In this document: one piece after another, positions 23,684 through 35,400 of the stretch
How the letters are laid out: each line of letters starts with the position of its first letter
How positions within the stretch are numbered: the stretch's first letter is position 1
NCBI GenBank assembly: GCA_004194705.1
Contig: SADC01000275.1
Coordinates: forward strand, 62,001 to 126,000
Length of the DNA stretch: 64,000 bases
DNA from: Ditylenchus dipsaci
Lineage: Eukaryota > Nematoda > Chromadorea > Rhabditida > Anguinidae
Direction of reading: 5' to 3'
Position numbers and translations under genes: made by a program
The notes under the pieces: model-generated
What the model was told of the DNA's origin: nothing
The model's database searches: none
The model's input: only the letters and a program-made list of their open reading frames with translations

Positions 23684-24921
23684 GCCCTAAAGGGGACACG
23701 GACAATTCATCCCATGGGAAACTCATCCCCGGGACAATTCATCCCAGGGACAATTCATCCCCAGGACAATTCACCTCCGGGACAATTCATCCCAGGACAA
23801 TTCATCCTCCGGGACAATTCATCCCCTGGACAATTCACCTCCGGGACAATTAATCCCCAGGACAATTTATCCTCCGGGACAATTCATCCCCTGGGACAAC
23901 TCATCCCCAGGGACAATTCATCCTCTGGGACAACTCATCCCCATGGACAATTTATCCCTGGGACAATTCATCCCCAGGACAATTTATCCCCCGGGACAAT
24001 TCATCCCCAGAACAATAATATAAAGTTTTTTTGAATTTTCTTTGTGCCGAACGGAATATTTTAAAGCAAAAACTTTTTCTCCCGTTTTCATTCAGTCCCT
24101 TCATGGGGGTGCAGATAGTAGTATGGAGGAAGTAGCACCAATAAAGTGGTACTCAGGTGGTAGTACCAAGGCATTGACCAGCTATAGGTATTCAAGCTCC
24201 GTATCCAATTAGATTTTTTTTACTCTCACTCTTACTTGTGCTCTCAAAAATTGCCTCTCAGTCTTACTTTCACTCTCATTTCCACTGAAAATTTCGCGGG
24301 GATTTAAATTTTTAAGTCTGAACCAACCAAACCAAGCGGTCGTCCACTCGGATCAAAAAAAATCAATTTTTTTTTCTAGGTTCCAAAACCTGTTTTCTGG
24401 ACTTATTCAGGCATGCTGAAGATGGTTTGATAATGGTAAAGTTTTGTTTTGCACGGTATTTCTTAAGTTTTGGTAAAATTAAGTTTTGTCAAAATCAATT
24501 ATCCTACAATACTAAAAAAATAATATACAAAACCTTGTTTTACTATTAACAAACCATCTTCGGCATTCCTGAATTAGTCCAGAAAATAAGTTTTGGAACG
24601 TGAAAACGTAAACATTTTTTTATATCCAAGTGGACGACCACTTGGTTTAATTGGCGCATGGATTATTCAGTAAAACTGAAGTTGGATCATAAAAAAACAT
24701 TTGAAATTTTAAAAGTTCATTACAAGACGAAATATCACCACCCGGGTACCACTGCACTACCTGAGTTCTACAACCTGGGTACAACAAATCAACTGTGGCC
24801 GCGGGGATTGTGGCCGTGGGGATATTGCGGCGCGAGGTTATTGTGTCCGTGTCTGTTCTGGGGGTAAATTGTCCCGGGGGATAAATTGTCCTGGGGATGA
24901 ATTGTCGCGTATCCGCCCTAA
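23684..24921. mobile_element. Non-autonomous element with ggacaattcatccc end arrays
   Basis: From 23700 to 24010 about twenty units of ggacaattcatcccc (14-15 bases, variable) follow each other. The right end (24865-24915) has three units in inverse orientation. The terminal sequence ccctaaaggggacacgg is matched by the inverse of ccgtgcgta-like sequence at 24905-24920. A separate foldback (24337-24650) is nested inside. No real gene; the long frame over the array is an artefact of the repeat. Confidence 0.7.
24337..24650. mobile_element. Foldback nested in the 23.7-24.9 kb element
   Basis: Ends aagcggtcgtccactcggat and inverse (atccaagtggacgaccactt); inner arms catgctgaagatggtttg and inverse. 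No coding capacity. Confidence 0.7.
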
Positions 24922-26095
24922 AGATGACACGAAAAGCAGTCACATTTTTCGCCTTTTTTTATTTGACTTTTACACTTTGTTGTTAGCTTTTACATTTTTT
25001 TCTGTAAAATTTATACCGTGTTCAAAACTTTTTCTGGTGTTCCCAATCGTTAAAACTTCCTATCCTATTTAAATCACAAAGCAAAATTAAAAAAGATAAT
25101 TGGTTGCCTAGATATCAAATAAAGTAGGATGTTCGTCATTTGAAGTCTTATAAAAAAATTATCGCTCCAACTTTAGGTCATATTTAGGCAAGCAATCATC
25201 TGGCAAGCAATCCTTGAAGAACTAGCCATGCTATTTTTATTTTTGTTCAGCCAAAAAGAAAGGCACCTTCATGCATTTTATTTTACATTGTGTATATCTT
25301 ATTCGTTAGTTGTAAGAAAATGCATTTTCAAAGAGGATAAATACATGTAGCAAATATGTGGGGACTTTCATAATTATTCATGAAAAAAAGTCTCCTAAAT
25401 TATTGTTTTCTGACACTTTCTTATATGGAAATAGGATTTTTTGAAATTATTTTTATTTTTAATTCCCTAGGAGACCAAGGTAAATGAAGTCTTTGCTCAA
25501 ATTTTGATAAATTTGTTTTTTCACAAAGTCGATTTTTGTGTAGAAAAGTGAAAGAAAATAACGCTTTATTAAATTTTAGCTAAAGAAAGTTACTTGGGGA
25601 ATATTCAAACATGATTTAAGAAAAATTATGAAATGAAAGCCCACTCTCCTCCCGAACTAAATAAGTTTTAAAACACCGAAGTTTTCTTTGCTTGTATACT
25701 TTGAAAATAAACGATGTTTAATTATGAATGTATAAGACCTGAAAAAACATACTGTGACTTGAATATCTTTCAATCAAATAATTTAGCCTACTATACATGA
25801 GATAAACATGTTGGAAAATAGAAGCCAGTGCAGCGCACAAAATATAGCTCAACACTAAGAGAGCAGCCAGACACAACAACCAAAAAAGTCAGAGACGGAG
25901 AGACCGCGGGGAGAGAATACATCAAGGGAGGTCTCCCCGGTGATGCAGACACACACATACACACTGGTTGGTGTCCCTAGTTGCACAAACCTAAGCAGTC
26001 CGCCCGCACGCTTGCTCTTTTTCACTCAGCCGTTATTATATTTCACAGTTATCACATTCAAACCATACCTATTTATAAGCTTAAAAAGGCAAAAC
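24922..26095. other. Upstream region of the BED-finger gene
   Basis: No gene recognised. At 25896-25940 a short hairpin (cggggagag... and ggtctccccgg) lies in GA-rich sequence that could be promoter or 5' UTR. A run of acacac follows at 25945-25962. Confidence 0.4.
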
Positions 26096-29000
26096 ATGGT
26101 AAATTTTAAACTTTTTGTCTACTTTTTTTATATTTATTGACTTTAGTACACAAATTCGCCGCAAAATGGTGAAAGAAAAGCGCCAGAATATGAATTTCAC
26201 TCACCACTGCCAAATATGTCGCAACCTATGCTGTCTATCCCTCTATTGCCACACCAAAGTGCTAGTAGTAGCTGTAGTAGTGGCTTAAGAGGCCGACCCT
26301 ATGCCAAGGTGAGTCAAAATAACGATTATGACAATATTACGATGGAAACGAGAAGCAAACAAGTCGGAAATTTCAGCCTTTTCGGTATTAGAAAGCTTCG
26401 CTTCCAATGAGCAAGCAATTTTTCGTGTTTTTTTACTTGAAAAGGACTATAAATTTTGTCGCTATTCAAACTTTTTCTGTTAGTGTCATTGTGAAGCTAA
26501 GAGAGAGGGCTATAAAATGAGATTTTTTAAAAATGGAAACCATTAAAAAACATTAAAAAATAGTAAATGAGGTTTCTTCTTATTCTTATTTAAGCCATGA
26601 AGATATAGTGTCCTTTTTGCCGAAAAAATGCGTGAAATCAAAAAAATATGGCCACAACTCACTCATGTGTTTGTGTGGGCCACCAGTGGGCCACCTTGTG
26701 ATATAGCTGATTATGACTAAAATTGTTTAATTGTAAGTATTTTAGAAGACACCTTCCAAGGTTTGGTTAGCCTACACCAGGTCAGAACAGGGGCCTATTT
26801 GTAACTATTGTGGCTCAATCCGCAAAAGAAAAGATTCATCCACCAAGACATTGGTCAGTATAATTCAGTTAAAACTAGATTTTTCATAAGTTGCTTGTTG
26901 TTCAGTGGGACCACCTAGACAGAAAACATTATGAGGTGGCCATGGTGTTGCGTCGAGAGTCCATCTCCAAATGCATCCAAGCACGGAGTCATCGGTAAAC
27001 CATATATCTGAGCTACCAAGCCACATGCTTAAAAATCAGCAAACTGACCAGTTTTTGGTAAAAAAACAGCAAAGTTTCAAAAAAGTGCTGGCTATTGAAT
27101 TTTTAAACATTAATAAATCAGCACCTTTGGCTCTAATTCAGCAAAATGCTTACTAGTGGTTAGCAATCAGTGCCCTTGGCAGCCCTTTTAAATATATATT
27201 AGTCTAGATGCAATAATTGAGATATAATTTTAGATTAATTCGTTGATTCCACAAGCCTTGGCTCACAGTCTAATGCAAATGATATGCCCTATTTGTATTT
27301 AAGTTCTTTTGATACTAGCAGGTAAATATCACTATGAAACCTTGGATCTATTGCTTTTTTCTTTAAGTAAAAACATAGATAAAGGGTTGGCGACTCGACC
27401 CTTCGTTTTCGACATTCCAGTTGACCCATCGGTCGAAAAATGTGGTCATTTGCCAACCCTACATAGATACATGCAGATTTGAGAAAAAATTTCGAAAAAT
27501 CCAACAATTTCTCGGAAAGTGACAAGTTTAGTAATGAAAAAAAGCTTTCTTAACTTGCACAAAATCTACCGATATCGCTTTTTCCGGCATCAAACCGGTA
27601 TACCAACGACCGGGTACACATTATGACCGGGTACAACGACCGGGTACAGTGCCAAATTTTTGCCTTCGTCCCCCTGTTAATTTTTAAAAATTTTTTTCGA
27701 TTTTTTTATTATTTTGCGCACTTAGACTTAGGTTTAGGCGAGGTTAGGCCAGCGCCCGTTAGAACGGACTCAAACGTGTGGTTTAAGCATACTTTTTTAA
27801 CTTTTACAAAAAAAAGTGTACCCGGTCGTTGTACCCGCTCATAATGTGTACCCGGTCGTAGGGCAGTCTCAAAACCAGACATGTTGTAAAATATTTATTT
27901 AAAGACATGACGACGAATTGATGAAAACTGAGTCCGTGCTTGAACACTCAACTGCCAGCAATCATTATGTGGGTTCTTAACAACAGGCCTTTCAAACAAC
28001 AAATGTCAACCATTTAGGAGACATTTTCACAAGAACGCACAAAGATGGACAAGAAGTCAAATGTTGCATTACGGAAATGATAGAAAACGGCACAGGACAG
28101 ACTGTAGATGTGAATGTAAGACCATCTCTGGTCAATAGCCAACCCGACAAGGTCAGTTAACAAAACAGCTGGTTAATAGAGTCCCAGAATACCCAGTAAT
28201 CTACTCAATCGAGGATTAGCGTTACTACAATATCTCATTTACAATATCTATTTTTGTGCAAACTACGAGCTACAAAAACCATTTCACAAAATAATTTTAA
28301 AAAATATGGTTTTCTAAGTTTTTCCAATTTTTCGGATTCCTGTCATTTTTTAAAGAGATTGGGTTTTTTTAAATACCTTATCAATACTCTTACATTCCAA
28401 ATTTATCTGCAAAACTGGTTTTTAGCTCTTGATCTGAGCTACAATAGAGAGCTAAGATTTTATCACAGCGATCACTTAAATTTTGATCGCTTGAGGCTAT
28501 GAAAATTACTGTGTCAAAGTTAAGCTAAACTGTAGAATTCATTTCATGAAACCTCTATGTAGTAGCTACATGTAGCAAAGAAAGCGGGTTTTTTTCTCAA
28601 AAATGTTGGATTTTAAAACACAATGCTACAAATAATTTGGGAAGTTGTGTCTTTTGTAATAGACCCAGGTCTATTAATAGAAGTTTTACGGTATCACTTT
28701 TAAACTTTCACAACCTGTGTTGATGTATTTTAGTCTGAATCTCAATACTTTTTTATCACAAAAAAATACAGTCGAGTCTCTACATAGGACACTCTATATG
28801 CGTCTCTATATGCGGACACAAAATGTTGTTTGGTTGGTCATGAACAAGATAAAGCCGAACTGAATCTTCTTATAAGGACAGACACTATATAATAACAGCA
28901 AGTAGCGATCTCAGCATATAACCAACACTTTTCGTGAGAACAGCAGCGAAAATTTTCGACTAAATGTCATATTACGTTTTGTCTCAACTGAAAAATGTTG

Positions 29001-29643
29001 TCTTTTCAAAAATCAAAACACTTTTTTCTGGTTTTTTTAGTTTTTTTCCAAGCTTAAGCTTCATTGTTTGATGAATGTGGTGAAATGGGTTATACAAAAA
29101 CAGACTCATGAGAAATTTTCTACATAAGCACAGCCAACCAAGTGAAGATATAATAAAACTCTAGATAAGGACACTCCTTATAAGGACACCCTCTATATGA
29201 GGACGGCACGGGCGGTCCCTTAGGTGTCTTTACATAGAGACTCTACTGTAGTTACATTCAAATTTTGCAGAAACAGACAGAAGAGCCAGTTTCTCTGGTC
29301 AGATGGAGTCTTGTACTGACAGCCTTGAATCCTAGTAACAATTCTGGATTGTTTGGCGTCAGCGTGCATGGAATCCGCATTGACACTGGCATGGACTTTG
29401 CCTCTGCCGAGATACTCCAGGTGGAAGATGGCCGAACAGTGGTCACCGGAAAGGGCACTCTCAAACTGGTCGGACCAATTAATACGGGTAAATGACTAGA
29501 TTACCACTTTAAAAACCTTCACAATTTTAGAAAGTGTTAAAAAGAGCAGACTCAAGTGTTTTGAGGCTGGCCTTCCTCTAGATTGGCGCAGTATTGTTGT
29601 GGAACAGTATATGGACGGTTGCATTGCTGCTGCTACTCAATAA
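26096..29643 (+). CDS. BED zinc-finger protein, complete, 298 residues
   Basis: Eight exons close in phase throughout: 26096-26098 (ATG alone), 26147-26308, 26746-26853, 26906-26994, 27905-27972, 28018-28151, 29271-29487, 29531-29643 (TAA). Residues about 60-100 form a BED finger: VWLAYTRSEQGPICNYCGSI supplies W and the C-x2-C pair, and after KTLWDHLDRKH come the paired His. BED fingers bind DNA in transposase-derived and regulatory proteins. The N-terminus is Pro/Ser-rich, and the C-terminal 110 residues (RWSLVLTALNPSNNSGLFG...) are a compact domain I do not recognise. The stop overlaps an AATAAA. Two introns hold repeats (27601-27861; 28769-29248). Probably nuclear; role unknown. Confidence 0.88.
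27601..27861. repeat. Foldback with acgaccgggtac arrays
   Basis: The left end has three units of acgaccgggtac, the right end the inverse, arms about 45 bases, centre near 27730. Intron of the BED-finger gene. A related array (gtaccgagtcgtac) is nested in the hAT element at 57.9 kb. Confidence 0.7.
28769..29248. mobile_element. pogo-type MITE, 480 bp
   Basis: Ends CAGTCGAGTCTCTACATAGG and inverse, TA at 28767-28768 and 29249-29250. Inside both ends units of tataaggacac/tatgcggaca repeat. It lies directly upstream of exon 29271 in the BED-finger gene. Confidence 0.8.
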
Positions 29644-29673
29644 ATTATAATGTACTCTTTATAGTTCTGCTCT

Positions 29674-30036
29674 AAAGGGGCATGCTCGTGCGTTACACCA
29701 AAATAAAGGCGACGACGAGGGGAAGACACAGGCCAAAAACGGGCCCAACCGGGCCCTTGATTGTCTCTGATTTTTTCAGCCTATTTGAAAAAGAGGTTAT
29801 TGATTGACAGCTAGAGATAGTTTTTCGAAAAAAGAGGATGCTTTTACATTGAAAATCCGGCCCGTAGCTCAACACTTTTCTAAAACTTGGCTCTTGAAAC
29901 AAAATATTTTTCTCTTAGTTAGAAAAAATCAAAAAAATCAAGGGCCCGTGTTCACCTCTGACGAGGGCCAGCTGTGATTTTCTTTCTCAAAAAAATTTAT
30001 ATGAGTTTGCTTAAAATTTTCAAACTTTTCAATCTA
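29674..30036. repeat. Piece of a foldback with aggggcatgctcg end
   Basis: The end matches that of the 13944-14969 element. A possible partner end is at about 31287-31305 (gatacccgccttt), which would place the 30037-31200 element inside it. The remaining 29720-30000 sequence is unassigned. Confidence 0.4.
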
Positions 30037-31200
30037 CCGTATTTCCTGTAATTTAGCCCCCCCCCTCCTAATTTAGCCTCTCCCTCTAATTTAGCCGCCC
30101 TCAAGAGAGGATCCAAAGAATTTAGCCCCGCCTCTAATTTAGCCCCCCCCTTAACTGAAAAAATATTTTTCGTAGTCATTTGGGGTATATAACCAGTATA
30201 GTCGGTCATTTCATTCATTCTTAGGTTTTGTGTTGTGGTGAGCGGTTGTGTTAGATCAGTTTTATGGTTTAATTAGTTTAGTTGGCTGGTTCGTTCCGAC
30301 TGTATCGATTCAGCTGGCTGAATCAGTCCAATTGGATGGATTGGTCCAAGTGTATTGATCCAACTGACTGGATTGATTTATCTAGCCCTATATATGACGA
30401 TGATATTAACATTCCAAACCCAGAATTTTACATTAATTATTAGTACACGGTGCCGCGAATTTTCGCCGCGATTTGTTTTGCTCATATCTTCTTCCATTGA
30501 TTGTGTCTAGGCGGGATCTTTTCTTTTTATTTGAAAGAGGAGACTCCGGGCAATCGAATGACATCAAACATGCACAAGAAAACAGATCTTAACAATGAAA
30601 ACAACAAATCTCGTTCAATAATGCGAAAGCCTTCATCAATGCTTCCTCCTTGGAGATCAATGCATAGTTGAATTAGCCGACCGTAGCTGTTAATCGCTCG
30701 CTGTACCATTTTTTAGGAAAATTTTAAGGGAAAATGCTCGGAAAAAAATTTGCTTCAGTGTATTGAGATCGGCTAGCTGTCTTGGTAAACTTGGTCTTTC
30801 ATCCACCCAAATAAAATAATGGCACGGAATGAAATCAAGCAAAAGTTTGACACGCAAGCAAAGCACGTTAACAAAACTAACAAATGGCGAATGAGGTATC
30901 ATCCTATTGCCCAAACGTTTTCTTTCATGTGAAAAAAGATCTCGCCGAGACACGATCAATGAAAAAAGATGTGAGCAAAACCAATCCCGGCGAAAATTCG
31001 CGCCACCCTGTAATTTTATGTTGTTATGAAATCCGAATAAACTTGTTGGTGTTCGTCAAAATTTTTGTCACCCAAGAGGAGGCCCAAAAAATTTTGCCAC
31101 CCCCCCCCCCCTTCTAATTTAGCCTCCCCCTCTAATTTAGCCCCCCTCTGAATGGGATCCAAAAATTTAGCCCCCGGGGGCTAAATTAGAGGAAATACGG
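30037..31200. mobile_element. TA-flanked element with ctaatttagcccc end arrays, 1164 bp
   Basis: Ends CCGTATTTCCTGTAATTTAG and inverse, flanked by TA (30035-30036, 31201-31202). Both ends carry several ctaatttagccccc units in opposite orientation. Inner arms (gacacgatcaatg, gcgaaaattcgcg) form a palindrome near 30480 and 30950-31010. No intact gene. It shares its outermost bases with 39430-39690 and 54556-56957. Confidence 0.8.
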
Positions 31201-31756
31201 TAATTAAATAGAACAAATAACCCATCACCAGATATAATCTAAAACAAGTAATAGTGTTACTTTTCGAAAAAAAATTGCTGATACCCGCCTTTATTTGCAG
31301 TGTCGCGCACAGACATATTCTTGGAATGTTTTTAGACAGAAAATAACAGTCGACTTCTCATAATTTTTTTGTTACAAGTCGGTCTAACAGTAAAATAGAA
31401 TTTCAATTATATTAGTGATAATTTTATGGAAATGCTAAACGCAAGATGCTTTGACAAGAACGTTAGGGTTAATACTGAAAAAACGCGCACACGCGCACTT
31501 TGATTCAGTCCCTTTGCAGGCTTTTTTATTCTAAGCGTTCCATTATACCGTCATGTCCTTATCAATGGTGAGTTTTCTGGTGAAGAACGGATTTTAAAAG
31601 ATCACTTAAAGAAAAATCTAGGACAGTTTTCATAGCGGTTCAAATTGTTATAATGCTCTTTTGAAGAGCATTATGTTATCAATGGTCAAAGGTCTCTAAT
31701 AAATGACCGAAAAGATAATAAAAGAAACTATAATTTTTCCTTAGAAGACTCTAAAC

Positions 31757-32155
31757 CAGGGGTGGACACGGGCCCAAAAATTGACGTCCTGGCCAGCCCG
31801 GCCCGCTCAGTTTTAGCTACGGCCCAGGCCGGGCTTAAGCCCAAAGCCCGGCTAAAAAATTTTTGCGCTTCACGCCTGACTTAAACTTTTTTAAATAAAC
31901 TTTTCAGTTATTATCTCAAAATATATCAGAAAATTGAGACAATTACAAGGTTGACAATGGTTTGATGTACAATGGTCGATTGACGATCAATTAATTTCTC
32001 GTAATACAGTTGACTCTCGTGATACAGTCAACTTTCAATTATTATCGGGCTTCGGGCCTAAGCCAGCCCGGACTTTTTCAGCCCGGCTTTTTTGACGGCC
32101 CGGGCCGGCCGGGCAGTCAAAAACCCCGCGCTGGGCCGGCCTGTGTCCACCCCTG
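31757..32155. mobile_element. Non-autonomous hAT element, 399 bp
   Basis: Ends CAGGGGTGGACACGGGCC and inverse; 8-bp target duplication ctctaaac / ctctagac (one mismatch) at 31749-31756 and 32156-32163. GC-rich ends with gcccggcc motifs, AT-rich middle. Just downstream of the MLT-10-like gene. Confidence 0.85.
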
Positions 32156-32317
32156 CTCTAGACTATAGAAACAAGTTGGAAGAGGCAAGTAACTAAATTC
32201 CTGTTTTAATGAGGAATTATTAAAGATGAAAAGGTAATAAAGTAAGTATATTTACGCAGTACAAACAAACACAGAATCAAACAAATATAATACAAACGAA
32301 ATTGTCTATCAGACAAG

Positions 32318-32447
32318 TTAACTAAGCCAACTTGGAGACAAAATCACACTGTATGCAACCAAAGGACTTGCAATAATTGGGCTTAGTGCATATGGTGACA
32401 AAACCAGTGCGACAGAAATTGCGGTGATAGTATGACTGGTGACAAAA
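32318..32447 (-). CDS. Terminal exon of the MLT-10-like gene with an apparent frameshift
   Basis: The phase-1 donor at 33762 matches the acceptor (atttag) at 32448-32449 and gives [13 protein letters not shown]. The frame then runs to TAA as HWFCHHMH. One base forward, the family ending resumes: [16 protein letters not shown] and finally VILSPSWLS plus stop. So a 1-base deletion lies near 32404-32414. Either the protein is shortened by about 30 residues, or the assembly lost a base. An alternative last exon at 33591-33643 (phase fits, ends NEQW) lacks LSP repeats and is less likely. Confidence 0.7.
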
Positions 32448-35400
32448 CTAAATTTTTTAAAATTTTTAAGGTACACATACAACCAGAATCCGAAGTTGTC
32501 TTGATCGAAAGGAAAGTTATTTTTGACTAGCCTTGTTTGCCTGGTTTAACTTGGGTTTGACCAAATTCTCAAATTTTATTCGTATTTTCATGGTTAATCA
32601 TTTTTTTCTGTAGCTAATTTACTTTTTTGTAGCAAAAAATGTTTTTTGTGGCAAATTTTTTTATGGCTAATTTTTTTTGTGGCAAATTTACTCTCTTTTG
32701 TAGCAAATCCGATTTTCGTCTGTAGCACATACACTTGAGGTAGTGTGCTTATTTATTTCTAAAAACTTTAGAAATATATACATATCTGTCAATACGCTCA
32801 ATCGGCGTATCGTTTTTTTTTTTTTTAGACGAAAACCGATTTTGAGAAAAACCGAACCGAGAATTTTGGTTTGGTCCAGCAACCCAAACTTGCAAATTCC
32901 TGAAAGATCATAGGCAGTTGGCAGAAGATCCGACTTGTACCTGGCTATTTCTGCCAGCACTCTTTTCGAAAAATTTAAAATTTACGGACTGAAGTGTTGC
33001 TATTCAAAAATGTGGCTAAGGTTGATAGAATTATCATCATGCATTGTATTTATGATGAATTCGGTGAGCTTACGCGATTTCATTACTGATCCATCAGAGG
33101 TTGTTGATTAATGAAGCAGCCGAGAGAGTGCCGGATGTGTGTGTTAGATCAGACCTAGAGCCCAGCGGCTTTACCAGCAATTAATGCACCTGTCTTTTAT
33201 CAAGTCCGAGTCTTTTATAGACTCAGAATACAAATTTTGAGGATTAAGAATAAATAAGCACACTAGCTCAAGTATATGCGCTATAGACGAAAATCGGATA
33301 CGCTACAAAAAGAGTAAATTGCTACAAAAAAAGTAAATTAGCTACAGAAAAAATGATTAACCTATTTTTATTCAATTTCATTCGTATAATATACGAGAAA
33401 TTCAACAATTAACGACGGCGCAAATTCTGACTCAGAAAAAATTGAAAACAATTTTGACATTTCCTTAATTTCAATGTTTCAGGTTTTTTTTGCTTAATTT
33501 TGAAAATATCTTGGTTTCGATTGTATTTTTCGCCTCGATATTTTTGCGTACGTAGGCATTTGTCCGATTTTGTTCCTGTTTTTATTTTTTTTACCATTGT
33601 TCGTTGCAGCTTGGGGCACACAAACCTAAGTCTAAGGTTGCGCCTGAGTGATAAAAAAAAGTTCTATTATACTAACACGGAAAACAGTATTTACAAAAAT
33701 GCAAATTAAAAAAAACGGAAAAAGGTAGACAAACGCCCCAACGCCAATTTCTCTAACTTACCAAATGGACTCAAGACAAATGGACTACCAGCTCCTGGGC
33801 TAGCTATAAATGGGCTTAACGCTAATGGAGAAAGAATAAACTGAAATTTATTAATTTTTTTTATAGTATAAAAACTTTAGGCCTGGTGCAGAAATGGCGT
33901 TGAATATGTTCTGGTCTTCCTGCGTGGTTTTCTTAACAAACAGCTTGGTCCTACCTGTTTTTTTCACAACAGGGCACGGCGTGTCAACCGGTACGTGACA
34001 AAATTTTCTCGCGCCAAAATTGCTCGCGGCCATAATTTGCTCGCGCCAAAATTTGCTCGGACCAAAATTTGCTCGGCCATAATTTGCTCGGGCCTAAATT
34101 TTCCCTTAATATTCCAGATTCACTCTTCATGGTCGAGATCGATCCTTAAGGGCCTAGATTCAGCTTAAATGTTTTTAAACGATTCACATGGGTGTTATTT
34201 ATTCACCTTTGATAGTTTTAGACCGTCCACAGTAGTGTTTTCAATTCACATAAAATGGTGATAATCAACGATATTACATAATTTTGCCGAGACGAAGAGG
34301 TGACCTTGTAATCTTGTGGTGGAAGAAAGCACAGTTGACTTTCTTAAAATAAAATGAACTATCGTTTTATTCATACATCTTAGATTAACAACAAAAAAAC
34401 TGAGAGGTTACAACAATTTTCAACACATCACTGATCCATAATAAAGTTGTGAGCTAATTCTCTAAGATATTCGATCAAACTTTTTGTTCCATAAAGCTCC
34501 ACCAGGGCGAGGATCCTCCTGTCTGCTTTTTGTTATACCCTTCTTTTTTCAGGTGCTGGCTGATCACGGATGCACTGCTCAAGGGCGGAGGCCTCATCAC
34601 TGTACTTATATACAGAAACTAACGTGAAAAAAAATCAAATTATAATGTTCGACTTACCGACATAGTTTGACGAAAACCACTTCAAAGCCGGCTTCAGGCA
34701 CGGTTGATGACTCATAAGGTAGACCTGCAGCTCATGAAACACTCGTAGACGTCAAGAGGTGGAAGAAAAGCAAGAGACAGTATCATTCTGGAAGTCAGAG
34801 CAAAATCGGAAGCTTGGTCCCTGTATTGCGCCATCAGTCCTACTTCATCCAAGTGCTTCTTGAAATTTTTCATAAGGTGAAAAAATAACCCATTTAGGTC
34901 AGCATCTAGGGAGAGCAAATTAATTAACAGAAAAAATCGATCGCGAAAAAAAATAACCAGGAGAAGCGAATCTCAAAGAATTAAAGCGACCTGTTCAAAG
35001 TCCACATTGATCGATTCTGGGTTAATTGAGGCATTAAAGATCGAAACATCCGAAAAAGCTTGTCATAGGTAGCCTGGTTCTTGTTCTTGAGCAAGGCATC
35101 CAGAATCGGGAAAACATATCTTCCACCAGCTCTATTTACAGCTTTCTTTCAGCTAGGATCGCATAGTCCTATACGATAGAATTTAGCCACATCAAAGTGA
35201 ATCAGCAGCCTGATTAAATGGCGGAGGAGTTATCGAAAAAGTCCCATCAAGATAAATATTAACCATTTCGTTATCCCAGTCGAGGTTTGCGGCACGCCCA
35301 AAGATCATAACCTTGAAATTAAAAGCTCTATATCACATAAGAGATCACGAATCTTATAACCTATCAGGATCCAACAGTGCTCTCCGAAGTCAGCCAAGAG

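Noticed and set aside
23700..24010. CRISPR array
   Set aside because: Units are contiguous with no spacers, and the sequence is eukaryotic.
23714..24034. Long Pro/Gly/Gln-rich ORF
   Set aside because: Produced by translating the 14-15 base tandem array; other frames are equally open and no splice or start context exists.
33591..33643. Terminal exon of the MLT-10-like gene ending NEQW
   Set aside because: The phase fits, but the exon at 32318-32447 continues the LSP repeats and has the family ending.
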